46,359 nt of DNA from HGM04593 sp045660825. GTDB lineage: Bacteria > Bacteroidota > Bacteroidia > Bacteroidales > Bacteroidaceae. The notes beneath the pieces were generated by a model that had not been told where the DNA came from, searched no databases, and worked only from the letters and a program-made list of their open reading frames with translations. Where the stretch lies: positions 1 through 46,359 of the forward strand of contig JAZREN010000004.1 of NCBI GenBank assembly GCA_045660825.1, in the 5' to 3' direction. Of this stretch, positions 21,236 to 29,878 are shown in pieces. The stretch's first letter is position 1; every line of letters begins with the position of its first letter. A program made the translations under genes and the position numbers.

Positions 21236-21258
21236 CCGGGGTGGCACCCCCACCCCGG
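21236..21258 (+). promoter_or_regulatory. GC-rich hairpin between the pump and P-II-like genes
   Basis: CCGGGGTGG at 21236-21244 and CCACCCCGG at 21250-21258 form a perfect 9-bp stem with a five-base loop. No T-run follows, so it is more likely an mRNA stability or partial attenuation element than a terminator. Confidence 0.55.
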
Positions 21259-21279
21259 ACCAAATAACAAAGAAAATAT

Positions 21280-21573
21280 ATGAAAGGTGTATTTATAGCA
21301 TTTGACCAGGCACACAAGGATGCTGTCATCAGCGCACTCGACCGCCTGAACTGTCGTGGCTTCTCGTTCATTGAGCAGTTGCAGGGACGTGGCAGCAACA
21401 ACGGAGAGCCACACTACGGCACACACGCCTGGGCATCAATGAACTCAGGCATCATAACAATGGTTGACGACGCAATTGTAAGCAAGCTTCTGGAAGCACT
21501 CAAGAAGATAGATGAGAGTGCCGAGATGCTTGGCCTGAGAGCTTTTGTATGGAATATCGAGCAGTGCTATTGA
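21280..21573 (+). CDS. P-II-like protein associated with an RND pump (PG0541 type)
   Basis: A 97-residue cytoplasmic protein with the ferredoxin-like beta-alpha-beta pattern of P-II proteins: MKGVFIAFDQAHKDAVISALDRL forms the first strand and helix, and VDDAIVSKLLEALKKIDE the second helix. The middle is a loop with GRGSNNGEPHYG where P-II proteins carry the T-loop. It resembles the family known from a Porphyromonas gingivalis protein (PG0541) annotated as transporter-associated. It is the last gene of the efflux operon. By analogy with GlnK and AmtB it may bind a small ligand and gate or sense the pump, which is inference. Classic P-II nucleotide-binding residues are not evident. Confidence 0.75.
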   Translation: MKGVFIAFDQAHKDAVISALDRLNCRGFSFIEQLQGRGSNNGEPHYGTHAWASMNSGIITMVDDAIVSKLLEALKKIDESAEMLGLRAFVWNIEQCY

Positions 21574-21592
21574 TTCGACAGTACTGACGAGA

Positions 21593-21638
21593 ATAAAGAA
21601 GTTGAGGTCTGCAAAATTGCAGACCTCAACTTCTTTAT
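21593..21638. terminator. Bidirectional terminator between convergent genes
   Basis: A 21-bp perfect stem (21593-21613 with 21618-21638) with loop AAAT lies between the P-II-like gene and the phosphatase-like gene on the other strand. The 3-prime arm contains TTCTTTAT in the plus direction and the mirror in the minus direction. Confidence 0.85.
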
Positions 21639-21651
21639 CATTCCATAGACA

Positions 21652-23196
21652 TTATTCAAAAACCCTGAGACAGTTGTCATTGGGGCGACGCACACGCAGA
21701 ACACGTGCCATCTCAGTCGCCAGGATATTTGCCGGAATCAGTTTATCCTCAATCGAGTGCTCTACACCGGCACCATATATCACCACAGGGAACATTACCG
21801 GCGAACGGTAGACCTGACGCGACACAAGGAGTTCATCCTCGACCAATCTCCAACCCGGCATAAGACGCAACCACAAGTCGCCCGAACCCACAGGGTTGTA
21901 ACCGTTCTTGGCGAACTGCAGCTCAGGGCTGAGCATGCCGCCAAGACGATATATGGTAAAGACATCCTCTACGCCGTCAAGTGACTTGAGGAACTCCACT
22001 GCCTGCGAAACCACCGCCATCTTGTCAAGTTCCATTCTCTCAATCAACTTATTGTCAAGGAAGAGCTGTGTACCATACACACCCTCAATGTAATCGCCCT
22101 TACCGAACTTGGCACTCAAATAGACATTCAGCAAGGCCTGTATACGTTCCGAATACAATGTACCCGATGGAAGACGGTAGCTGCTGTTCTCGTCCCCGTT
22201 CTCCATCACATATCCCGTTGAAGACAAAGAGATAACAACGTTCTCAAGGCCGAAACGCTTGTCGAGTTCGTCAAACAAAGCCGCCAGATTCCTGTCAAGA
22301 CGTGCATACATATCCTGCACCTCAATTGGGCGGTGCGACATTGGCGCACCATCATAATTTCCGGCATAGTATGTGAGGGCAAGGCAATCTACAACATCGT
22401 CTTTTCCGGCCTCACTGTTCTCAAGGAATGCAAACGCCATTTCGTTTATCTCGTCATTGATACACGCAGTGGTCTTGTATGTAATGACATTCTTCTTGCC
22501 ATCAAATGAGTATGAGAATGACGAAGGCGCCTTCTCCCCGAAGTTATTGTATTCACTTGTGCGGAACAGAGGTGTCCACTTTTGCGCCTTTCCCTGCAGC
22601 TCCTTGTTCATATCTGCAGCCCACGAAGGATAAAGACCATAATAGGACGAACTGCTCCAATAACCGGCCATATTGTTCTTCCACAGCACAACATCGGCGG
22701 CATGACCGCCCGCCAGGACAGCAGCATCGCCATCGGGAGCAATGGAACAGACAATGGCATTACCACGTGTAGAACGCTTTATCTCATCGGTTATGGTAAT
22801 TGATTTCAACGACGCGGGCGACAAGGCTTCATTGGAATATACCCCTTTGCAGTTCTTGTCCTCGACACAGTTCACGACACGCAACGACTTGCGGTCGAGC
22901 CAACGCTCGGCAACAATGCCGCTGACATAAGGATTTGTACCGGTTGAAAGAGTAGCAATGGCTGTAGCCCTGTCAATGTTGTCAAAGGCATAATAAGCAT
23001 TTTCGTACACCTTACCGCCCGACAAAAGACGCTTGAAGCCACCGTCACAATATAGTCCTTCAAATTCATAGAGGAAGTCGGTCCTCAATTGGTCAACTAC
23101 TATACTGACATAAAGTTTCGGTGTAGTTTTGCGCTGCTGGGCAAAGAGTGACGAAACGCAGCACAGCAGTGCTATCACACAATATTTAAATCGCAT
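21652..23196 (-). CDS. Alkaline phosphatase superfamily protein, probably catalytically inactive
   Basis: A 514-residue exported protein of the PafA-like branch of the alkaline phosphatase superfamily. Residues 1-19 are a signal peptide. The first metal-ligand region is intact (VVDQLRTDF, Asp35), and Thr82 in IATLSTGTNP aligns with the PafA nucleophile. By my manual alignment the other metal ligands are gone: Asn280 and Ala284 stand where PafA has Asp and His, Ser326-Thr327 replace the Asp-His pair, and no His is present in the SPVMFPVVIYG segment where the last ligand is expected. The Lys and Arg that bind phosphate in PafA are Ala153 and Asp155. A binding or structural role is more likely than hydrolysis. 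I recall similar sequences across Bacteroidales, so the loss is probably old and shared by a family. The gene overlaps the upstream DUF4105 gene by 22 bp. Confidence 0.75.
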   Translation of the reverse strand: MRFKYCVIALLCCVSSLFAQQRKTTPKLYVSIVVDQLRTDFLYEFEGLYCDGGFKRLLSGGKVYENAYYAFDNIDRATAIATLSTGTNPYVSGIVAERWLDRKSLRVVNCVEDKNCKGVYSNEALSPASLKSITITDEIKRSTRGNAIVCSIAPDGDAAVLAGGHAADVVLWKNNMAGYWSSSSYYGLYPSWAADMNKELQGKAQKWTPLFRTSEYNNFGEKAPSSFSYSFDGKKNVITYKTTACINDEINEMAFAFLENSEAGKDDVVDCLALTYYAGNYDGAPMSHRPIEVQDMYARLDRNLAALFDELDKRFGLENVVISLSSTGYVMENGDENSSYRLPSGTLYSERIQALLNVYLSAKFGKGDYIEGVYGTQLFLDNKLIERMELDKMAVVSQAVEFLKSLDGVEDVFTIYRLGGMLSPELQFAKNGYNPVGSGDLWLRLMPGWRLVEDELLVSRQVYRSPVMFPVVIYGAGVEHSIEDKLIPANILATEMARVLRVRRPNDNCLRVFE

Positions 23197-24365
23197 ATCT
23201 TATCTTTGTAAATGTGGAACAATGAGCGCACGAGCAAGGCCATTGCGCAGAAATATATAGGTACCGGGTACACTTGTAGACCCAGAATTGCAGTAAAAAT
23301 GAACAACACGACAAAACCCACCTGCACCCATGCAATCTTCATCGGGGTATGCCTTCTTATGCCACGGATATAAAACGGCAAAAGCACCAGCGCCAGAGGA
23401 TTGAGCAGAACAATAAGCCAGTTGACATCGACAGCGGGATGCTCGGAAAATAGCGCCATAAAAAGCAACAGCACACCAGCCAACCCCTGTGCAAGCATCA
23501 ACAGTACATCTACCCCCCAGTATGTCTTGCGTTTGCGCAACTCACACAACATTGCAATGAATGTAGCAAGCAACAACAGCAATGATGCGTTGAAAGGAGT
23601 AAAATTACTACGTACTGCAGGCTGCTTGTTTTCGGCAAGCAGTATATTCGTCTCTGCTACAATCTTGCGTTCTGCGCCATCGGCTGCAACAATTGTCATG
23701 CCACTCAGTGCATTCATGAAATCAAGTGGCAAAAACTGCGCAGTCTCATCAGTAAGCGGTTCATCCACGCCGGCACCAAGCAGAAGGTTGATACCGAATG
23801 TATACCAGGGGTGCTCCATTGACGGCAAGCTCAACGCATCGCGATATGTTTTTCCATTTGGTACACTATCCCTGTACACAACACGGCTATCGGCAGCAAG
23901 TGCCTCAAGCAACCTGTCGCGCACCTTTGTTGTACAGTTATTGTCGAGGTAACGGTAACGGTATGTCCTGTTCTCGGGCTTTATATTCCATAACAGCACC
24001 TTCAATAACGCCTGCGCCTCATTGTCGCTCAAGTCAATCACCTGCTCCACCACTCCCGAGCCACGGAACTCATACTCGGGCAAGAAATTCTTGAAAGCCG
24101 TACAACCCACCATGTAATCGGTTTCACCAAGTACAAAACGCCATCCGAAATTTGGAGTACTGAAATCGAAACATCCATAATTGAACACTACGTCAATATC
24201 CTTTTCCTTGTCACGATAACGCAAAGCCGTATGGCCATACAGGGCATATGCCTCGTCACCGGGCGAACAAGTGAGCACACTCACCTTCACCTCGGCACGC
24301 ACAGCACCCACAAGCGACAGGCACAGCATGCATGACAACAGTATACGTCTAATAATAATATTCAT
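23175..24365 (-). CDS. DUF4105 membrane protein, candidate lipoprotein N-acyltransferase
   Basis: A 396-residue protein with a signal segment (1-24), a periplasmic domain (about 25-250) and about five C-terminal membrane helices (near 257-275, 283-305, 315-335, 347-368 and 372-388). The DUF4105 hallmarks are YALYGHTALRY with His45 and LDNNCTTKVRD with Cys144, a His/Cys arrangement like papain-fold enzymes. I recall recent work assigning a DUF4105 protein of Bacteroides as a lipoprotein N-acyltransferase (Lnb); whether this copy does that is inference. The context fits an envelope role: it overlaps the downstream phosphatase-like gene, and the two are probably translated together. Confidence 0.75.
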   Translation of the reverse strand: MNIIIRRILLSCMLCLSLVGAVRAEVKVSVLTCSPGDEAYALYGHTALRYRDKEKDIDVVFNYGCFDFSTPNFGWRFVLGETDYMVGCTAFKNFLPEYEFRGSGVVEQVIDLSDNEAQALLKVLLWNIKPENRTYRYRYLDNNCTTKVRDRLLEALAADSRVVYRDSVPNGKTYRDALSLPSMEHPWYTFGINLLLGAGVDEPLTDETAQFLPLDFMNALSGMTIVAADGAERKIVAETNILLAENKQPAVRSNFTPFNASLLLLLATFIAMLCELRKRKTYWGVDVLLMLAQGLAGVLLLFMALFSEHPAVDVNWLIVLLNPLALVLLPFYIRGIRRHTPMKIAWVQVGFVVLFIFTAILGLQVYPVPIYFCAMALLVRSLFHIYKDKICDLNIV

Positions 24366-24391
24366 AATAATATCTATCTCTTAATGTTTTG

Positions 24392-24399
24392 CAAAGATA
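24392..24399 (-). promoter_or_regulatory. Probable -7 element for the DUF4105 gene
   Basis: TATCTTTG on the minus strand, 26 bp upstream of the ATG. A second identical TATCTTTG lies at 24423-24430, and it also provides a TTTG 23 bp upstream of the first, slightly longer than the usual spacing. Confidence 0.55.
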
Positions 24400-24541
24400 G
24401 CAGATTATCTTCGAACGCAGTCCAAAGATAGCGAGAAATACGAAGTTTGCATCGAAATTTTACGCGACATCAACAAAATATTATAATTACACACAAAAGT
24501 GCATATTTATAGACCAAATGCAACATATTCAACTCATTTTA

Positions 24542-24573
24542 TTTAAAAATATGAATTATTTGGCGTATCTTTG
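24542..24573 (+). promoter_or_regulatory. Promoter of the coaX envelope operon
   Basis: TTTA at 24542-24545, 20 bp, then TATCTTTG at 24566-24573. The -7 box is exact and the -33 box has one mismatch. The TTG start codon of coaX follows after 23 bp. Confidence 0.7.
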
Positions 24574-24596
24574 CAAACAATTTAACAGTTACGGTC

Positions 24597-25325
24597 TTGA
24601 ATCTCATTATTGACATAGGAAACAACAGCGCCAAATTTTTTCTTTTCAAGGGAGAGCAGTTGATTCTCCACACGAGAAAAAACAACTCATCATTCGACGT
24701 CATAGACGAATGGAATGGACTGTACGATATTGAGAAGGTCATCATCTCGTCAGTGATTGTTGACAGCCCCGAACTGTTGAACAGCATATCAAACCTGCAA
24801 TGCCCTGTTGTACGCTTCAACAACAGCGTGAAGCTGCCGCTTGAAATCAACTACAAGACTCCACACACATTGGGAAGTGACAGGGTTGCAGCAGCAGTGG
24901 GAGCATGGAGCGAGGCTCCGGGACGTAACATTCTCGTAATAGATGCCGGTAGCGCCATAACCATCGATTTCATTGGCAAAGACGGCAAATACAATGGCGG
25001 CAACATTGCCCCGGGCATAAAGATGCGTTTGAGAGCACTGCACGAGTACACCTCAAAATTACCGATGGTTGAGAAAGAAGGTGAGACACCGGCCATTGGT
25101 TACGACACAGAAACAGCTATCCGCAGCGGGGTAATCAATGGCATTTGCCATGAGATTGACGGCTATATTAATGAATTTAAACAAAAATATTGCGACGTTT
25201 TGGTTTTTTTAACTGGCGGAGACGAAAAACCTTTGAAAAATCGCATAAAAAATTGCATCTTTGCAGACAAATATCTAGTCGCCAAAGGGCTGAATAGAAT
25301 ATTACTTGATTATGGCAATGAATAA
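24597..25325 (+). CDS. coaX: Type III pantothenate kinase CoaX
   Basis: Catalyses the first step of coenzyme A synthesis, ATP-dependent phosphorylation of pantothenate. The protein has 242 residues, normal for CoaX. The ASKHA-fold motifs are present: phosphate-1 DIGNNSAK at 6-13, LGSDR at 92-96, phosphate-2-like VIDAGSAITID at 114-124 and FLTGGD near 208. The start is TTG at 24597: the DIGNNS motif must lie close to the N-terminus, no ATG is available upstream, and the promoter lies just ahead. The stop overlaps the start of the barrel gene by 8 bp. Confidence 0.93.
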   Translation: MNLIIDIGNNSAKFFLFKGEQLILHTRKNNSSFDVIDEWNGLYDIEKVIISSVIVDSPELLNSISNLQCPVVRFNNSVKLPLEINYKTPHTLGSDRVAAAVGAWSEAPGRNILVIDAGSAITIDFIGKDGKYNGGNIAPGIKMRLRALHEYTSKLPMVEKEGETPAIGYDTETAIRSGVINGICHEIDGYINEFKQKYCDVLVFLTGGDEKPLKNRIKNCIFADKYLVAKGLNRILLDYGNE

Positions 25326-26559
25326 AAGGATACTTGCAACACTTTTGATAATGTTTTCCGTTATCGGTGCTATGGCCGACAACGGAATCAACTCTCCATA
25401 TTCACGTTATGGCGTCGGAGTCCTCGCGGACCAGAGCCTTGGCACAAACAGACAGATGGGTGGTTTGGGTTATGCACTGCGTAGCCATCGTTTCGTAAAC
25501 CTGAAGAACCCCGCTTCTTTTTCAACAGCCGACACACTGACAATGCTTTTTGAGGCAGGTTTTTCAATGCAGAACGTAAACTTCAAAGAGGGCAACAAGC
25601 GCATAAACGCCAAGAATGCAAGTTTCGACTACGTAGCCATGCAGTTCCGCCTGTGCAAGGGACTTGGAATGTCGGCCGGTTTCCTGCCCTATTCAAATGT
25701 CGGTTACTCGTTCAGCACAACATCGTCCCAAGGCACAAATGAGGTGCACAGCGAGACATACAACGGTACCGGAGGACTTTACCAGCCTTATATCGGACTT
25801 GGCTGGAGCCCATTCTCTTGGTTTGCAGCCGGCGTAACGGGTTCATACATATATGGCGACATCACACACCAGGTGGTATCGGAATTTGCAAACAGCACCA
25901 ACCGTTCAAAGACATACAACGCCATAATAAGAAACTACAAGGTCGACTTCGGCGTGCAGTTCATGTCGAAATTGGCAGCCAAGCATCACTTGACACTTGG
26001 AGCTACATACTCCCTGGGACACGACATGAACGCAAAGGCGACATTGACAGAAACAACATCGGATGCGACAAATGAGACTTCCATACCAAGTGGTTTCGTA
26101 CTCCCCAACACTTATGGTGGCGGTTTTGCCTACAAGTATGACGACCAGTGGACAATTGGTGCCGACTACACATATGAGCAGTGGAGCGCAGCGACATTCT
26201 TTGACGCGATAAGCACAGGTACCGACAGAAGCAAAATCTCCATAGGTGTCGAATATTCGCCCAAAGAGTTGTCAAAGAACCTGCTGAAGATGATGAACTA
26301 CAGGGCCGGTGTACATTACGCACAACCCTATACCAGAATAAACGGCCATGAAGGCTGCGACGAATATGGCATCAGCGCCGGTGTTTCAGTACCGTTCTAC
26401 AACAACAATAACAGTTATAGCCACGGTACACTGCACATATCGGGACAGTTCATCCATTTGCGACCACGCTCGGCAGGGCTTATTACCGAGAACTATTTGA
26501 GAATCAACATCGGCATAACCTTCAACGAGAGTTGGTTCATGAAATTAAGAGTTAGATAA
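25318..26559 (+). CDS. FadL/OmpP1-like outer-membrane beta-barrel protein
   Basis: A 413-residue exported protein. The signal peptide is MNKRILATLLIMFSVIGAMA. The mature start NGINSPYSRYGVGVL and the GGLGYALRS and NLKNPASFS segments resemble the hatch region of FadL/OmpP1-type barrels, followed by repeated amphipathic strands to the end. I chose the ATG at 25318, which gives a clean signal peptide; ATG 25312 and TTG 25306 are in frame and would only add residues. It overlaps the coaX stop by 8 bp and precedes a TPR gene. The substrate is unknown. Confidence 0.82.
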   Translation: MNKRILATLLIMFSVIGAMADNGINSPYSRYGVGVLADQSLGTNRQMGGLGYALRSHRFVNLKNPASFSTADTLTMLFEAGFSMQNVNFKEGNKRINAKNASFDYVAMQFRLCKGLGMSAGFLPYSNVGYSFSTTSSQGTNEVHSETYNGTGGLYQPYIGLGWSPFSWFAAGVTGSYIYGDITHQVVSEFANSTNRSKTYNAIIRNYKVDFGVQFMSKLAAKHHLTLGATYSLGHDMNAKATLTETTSDATNETSIPSGFVLPNTYGGGFAYKYDDQWTIGADYTYEQWSAATFFDAISTGTDRSKISIGVEYSPKELSKNLLKMMNYRAGVHYAQPYTRINGHEGCDEYGISAGVSVPFYNNNNSYSHGTLHISGQFIHLRPRSAGLITENYLRINIGITFNESWFMKLRVR

Positions 26560-26582
26560 ACAAAATAAAAAAACGATAGAAT

Positions 26583-28010
26583 ATGAAAAAACTATTTTTA
26601 GCATTCATTGCATTCATTGCAATTGCAGCCAACGCCCAGAACGGCGTCAGCAACCCCTACCGTTTTGGTCAGGGCGAGGACAGCGTACGATGCAGAAGCA
26701 ACATCAGCATCATGAATACAAACGTAAAGAACAAGGATTACAAAGTAGCATATGACGCTTGGAAGGTTCTTTTCGATGAATTCCCCGTTGCACGTGTAGA
26801 CACATACACTAACGGTGTCAAAATCTTGGCCGACCTCATCAAGAAAGAGGCTGACCCACAAAAGAAAGAGGAGTACATTGACGAACTAATGTCTGTATAT
26901 GACCAGCAGATCAAGTACCTCGATTTGCTCCAGGAGATTACAAAGACCAGATTGTCTGAGGGCCAAATTCTTGGCAAGAAGGTTATTGACCTTCTCAAGT
27001 ACCGCAAGGACGCACCGGTTGAGGAAGTATACAATATGCTCTCAAAGTCTGTTGCACTCGAGCAGGGACAGTCAGAGTACGTAGTGACTGAACTTTTCAT
27101 GAAGTATTCAGGCCTCAAGTACAAGAACGATGCCAACCACGGCGAGCAGATTATCGAGGACTACCTCAATGCATCGGTATACATTGTTGACGTGCTCGAC
27201 AAGTACCACGACAAGATTGAGGAGTGTGAGCAAAGATATCAGGCCGAGGGCGATCCAAAGGACAGCATCAATGCAGGCAAATATAGCCAAATGATTGATG
27301 CGTCACGCGTTGCAAAGAGCAACATCGATGCCTACTTCATCAACAGCGGTGCTGCATCATGCGAGGATCTTGACCGTATCTATGCACCACTCATTGAGGA
27401 GAACAAGGAGAATATCGAGTATCTGAACAAGGTCATCACTGTTATGGCAATGCTTAGATGTACAAATCAGGATGCATACCTTGCAGCGTCAGAGTACGCA
27501 TTTGAGATTGACCCGAACCCGACATCAAAGGCTGCCATGGGTTGTGGTTACCGCTATTTCAAGAGAGGCGACATCGACAAGGCGATGGAGTACTTTGACC
27601 GCGCTATTGAGCTCGAGACCAGTGTGACCAACAAGTCTGAGCTCTGCTACAAGGTTGCCGACATCTACTACAACCTCAGCAAGTATGGCAAGGCACGTTC
27701 ATATGCACAGAAGGCTCTCGCCCTCAACTCAAAGTATGGCGCCCCACACATCCTCATTGCACGATGCTATGCTGCTACTCCAACATGGAGCGATGACAAC
27801 ACACTCAACAACTGTACATACTACCTGTGCATCGACCGTCTGGAGCGCGCAAAGAGCGTTGACCCATCTGTTAAACGTGAGGCCGACAAGCTCATTGCTG
27901 CATACAAGAAATACACACCTTCAAGCGAGGAGCTCTTCATGAAGGGTTACAAGAACGGCGAAAAGGTAACAATCGGCGGTTGGATTAATGAAACAACAAC
28001 TATCCGCTAA
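26583..28010 (+). CDS. Exported tetratricopeptide-repeat protein
   Basis: A 475-residue protein with a signal peptide (1-18, AANAQ) and helical repeats. A recognisable TPR pair is at about 310-385: AMGCGYRYFKRGDIDKAMEYFDRAIEL and YYNLSKYGKARSYAQKALALNSKYG carry the W/Y-G-A-P pattern. The middle (about 60-300) is helical and rich in charged residues and could hold degenerate repeats. It probably acts as a periplasmic scaffold. It lies 23 bp after the barrel gene and overlaps lptC by 23 bp, so a role in outer-membrane assembly is plausible but not shown. Confidence 0.82.
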   Translation: MKKLFLAFIAFIAIAANAQNGVSNPYRFGQGEDSVRCRSNISIMNTNVKNKDYKVAYDAWKVLFDEFPVARVDTYTNGVKILADLIKKEADPQKKEEYIDELMSVYDQQIKYLDLLQEITKTRLSEGQILGKKVIDLLKYRKDAPVEEVYNMLSKSVALEQGQSEYVVTELFMKYSGLKYKNDANHGEQIIEDYLNASVYIVDVLDKYHDKIEECEQRYQAEGDPKDSINAGKYSQMIDASRVAKSNIDAYFINSGAASCEDLDRIYAPLIEENKENIEYLNKVITVMAMLRCTNQDAYLAASEYAFEIDPNPTSKAAMGCGYRYFKRGDIDKAMEYFDRAIELETSVTNKSELCYKVADIYYNLSKYGKARSYAQKALALNSKYGAPHILIARCYAATPTWSDDNTLNNCTYYLCIDRLERAKSVDPSVKREADKLIAAYKKYTPSSEELFMKGYKNGEKVTIGGWINETTTIR

Positions 28011-28572
28011 TATCAGCCGTATCATATATCGTACAACAACTGCCTTTATGGCGGTTGTTGTACTGATTTTACACCTCTCATGCAAGGAAAGCAAACGAGA
28101 AACAATCCCATCATTCGAGCATCCCGATTCACTGGCCATCATGAGCACATATGACGTAAGCACCATCATCAGCGACTCGGGACACATACGCTACAAGATA
28201 GATACCGACGAATGGTTCGTGTACAGCAAACGCCAGCCTCCGTACTGGGCGTTCGAGAAAGGCCTTATTCTTGAAAAGTTCGACACGCTCATGAATACCG
28301 AAGCCACTATAAAATGCGACACAGCATTCTATTTCAACGAAATGAAACTGTGGAAGCTCATTGGCAACGTAAACATAACCAACCCTAAAAGCCAGCATTT
28401 CTACACCGATCTTCTCTATTGGGACCAGGAAGAAGAACTCATCTACTCCGATGCATACATCAGGGTTGAACAGGAAGACCAGATTACCGAAGGTGTAGGA
28501 TTCTCTTCGAACCAGGACCTCTCGGTGTGGCAAATAAGAAACACAAAAGGAATTTACACCGTCGATCAATAA
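27988..28572 (+). CDS. lptC: LPS export protein LptC
   Basis: A 194-residue periplasmic protein that passes lipopolysaccharide from the LptBFG transporter to LptA. The N-terminal hydrophobic segment (about 15-31) ends in LHLSC, which may act as a lipobox, so it may be a lipoprotein rather than a membrane-anchored form. The LptC/OstA-like beta-jellyroll is seen as repeated short strands: WAFEKGLILEKFD, TIKCDTAFYFNEMKLWKLIGNV, and LLYWDQEEELIYSD, the last being characteristic of Bacteroidota LptC. It overlaps the TPR gene by 23 bp and is followed 3 bp later by the CNNM-type gene. Confidence 0.88.
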   Translation: MKQQLSANISRIIYRTTTAFMAVVVLILHLSCKESKRETIPSFEHPDSLAIMSTYDVSTIISDSGHIRYKIDTDEWFVYSKRQPPYWAFEKGLILEKFDTLMNTEATIKCDTAFYFNEMKLWKLIGNVNITNPKSQHFYTDLLYWDQEEELIYSDAYIRVEQEDQITEGVGFSSNQDLSVWQIRNTKGIYTVDQ

Positions 28573-28575
28573 CAT

Positions 28576-29850
28576 ATGTTGACACTTATATTACAACTCA
28601 CGATAGTCATTCTGTTCTCGGCTCTCTTTTCGGGAATGGAAATTGCATTCGTGTCATCGAACAGGCTGTTGCTGGGCATTGACCAGAACAACCGTTCCAT
28701 AACATCATTTGTAATAAACAAATTCTACTCCAACAGCAACAATTTCATATCGAGCCTTCTTGTTGGCAACAACATATCCATCGTCATCTACGGTATGCTC
28801 ATGGCCAAACTTTTGGGAAGCACAATTCTTGGCGGCCTGGAAGGAACAGAGTCATTGAAACTGTTGCTCGAGACAATCATATCCACAATCATCATCATAT
28901 TTACAGGCGAATTCATTCCCAAAGCGCTTTTCCGCATAAATCCCAACCGTTCGTTGAAGCGTTTTGCACTGATCACCTACCCCATCTATATCCTTTTGTA
29001 CCCACTGTCTCGCTTCACTACCATATGCTCAACACTACTGTTGCGCCTCACCGGTGCAAAAATTGAGAATGAGGCGCATGACACCACCTTTTCCAAGACC
29101 GAACTGAACAATCTCATCCTCTCATCAATTGAGAATGCCGAAGACGAAGAGGCCATAGACAACGACGTGAGGATATTCCAGAACGCACTTGACTTCTCGA
29201 ACATCAAGGTCAGGGACTGCCTTGTACCACGTACCGAGATTGACGCGGTGGAATACAACACCCCACTTGAGGAGCTAAAATCGGTATTCATTGAATCGGG
29301 ACACTCAAAGATTGTTGTATACAAGGAGAACATCGACGATATCATCGGTTACATCCACTCGTCCGAGCTTTTCCGTCTTACAAAGAAATGGCAACAGAAA
29401 ATATGCAAGATGCCGATAGTGCCGGAGACCCTCTCGGCGCAGAAACTCATGCGTACACTCATGCAACAGAAGAAATCGTTGGCAGTGGTAGTAGATGAAT
29501 TCGGCGGTACATCGGGCATTGTGTCTCTTGAAGACCTTGTAGAAGAAATTATAGGCGAAATCGAGGACGAGCACGACAATCAGAACCTCGTTGCCAAGTC
29601 TTTGGGCAACAACGAATACGTCCTATCGGGCCGACTTGAAATTGAGCGCATAAACGAGCTGTTCGACCTTGAGATACCCGAGTCGGACGAATATCAGACA
29701 CTTGGTGGATTCATCCTGGCTCATCACCAGCGTTTCCCACAGCTCAACGAGGTAATAAACATTGGCAAGTACAGGATACGCCCCATCAAGCAACACAGCA
29801 CAAAAATTGAGTTGGTAAAACTGACCTTGGTGGAAAAAATACCGTCATAG
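28576..29850 (+). CDS. CNNM/CorC-family transporter with CBS domains
   Basis: A 424-residue inner-membrane protein. The N-terminal DUF21 (CNNM) domain, about 1-150, has three to four helices and the family motif FSGMEIAFVSSNRL at 18-31. Two CBS domains cover about 200-325 (VRDCLVPRTEID, then VDEFGGTSGIVSLEDLVEEIIGEIEDE, a strong signature). The CorC/HlyC transporter-associated domain is at about 340-418. Family members are linked to Mg2+ or Co2+ efflux; the Flavobacterium gliding protein GldE also belongs here. It is directly downstream of lptC in the same operon and is closed by a terminator, which suggests an envelope-linked role. Confidence 0.9.
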   Translation: MLTLILQLTIVILFSALFSGMEIAFVSSNRLLLGIDQNNRSITSFVINKFYSNSNNFISSLLVGNNISIVIYGMLMAKLLGSTILGGLEGTESLKLLLETIISTIIIIFTGEFIPKALFRINPNRSLKRFALITYPIYILLYPLSRFTTICSTLLLRLTGAKIENEAHDTTFSKTELNNLILSSIENAEDEEAIDNDVRIFQNALDFSNIKVRDCLVPRTEIDAVEYNTPLEELKSVFIESGHSKIVVYKENIDDIIGYIHSSELFRLTKKWQQKICKMPIVPETLSAQKLMRTLMQQKKSLAVVVDEFGGTSGIVSLEDLVEEIIGEIEDEHDNQNLVAKSLGNNEYVLSGRLEIERINELFDLEIPESDEYQTLGGFILAHHQRFPQLNEVINIGKYRIRPIKQHSTKIELVKLTLVEKIPS

Positions 29851-29878
29851 GCAGCTACAGTCTGTAGCGCTTTTACAC

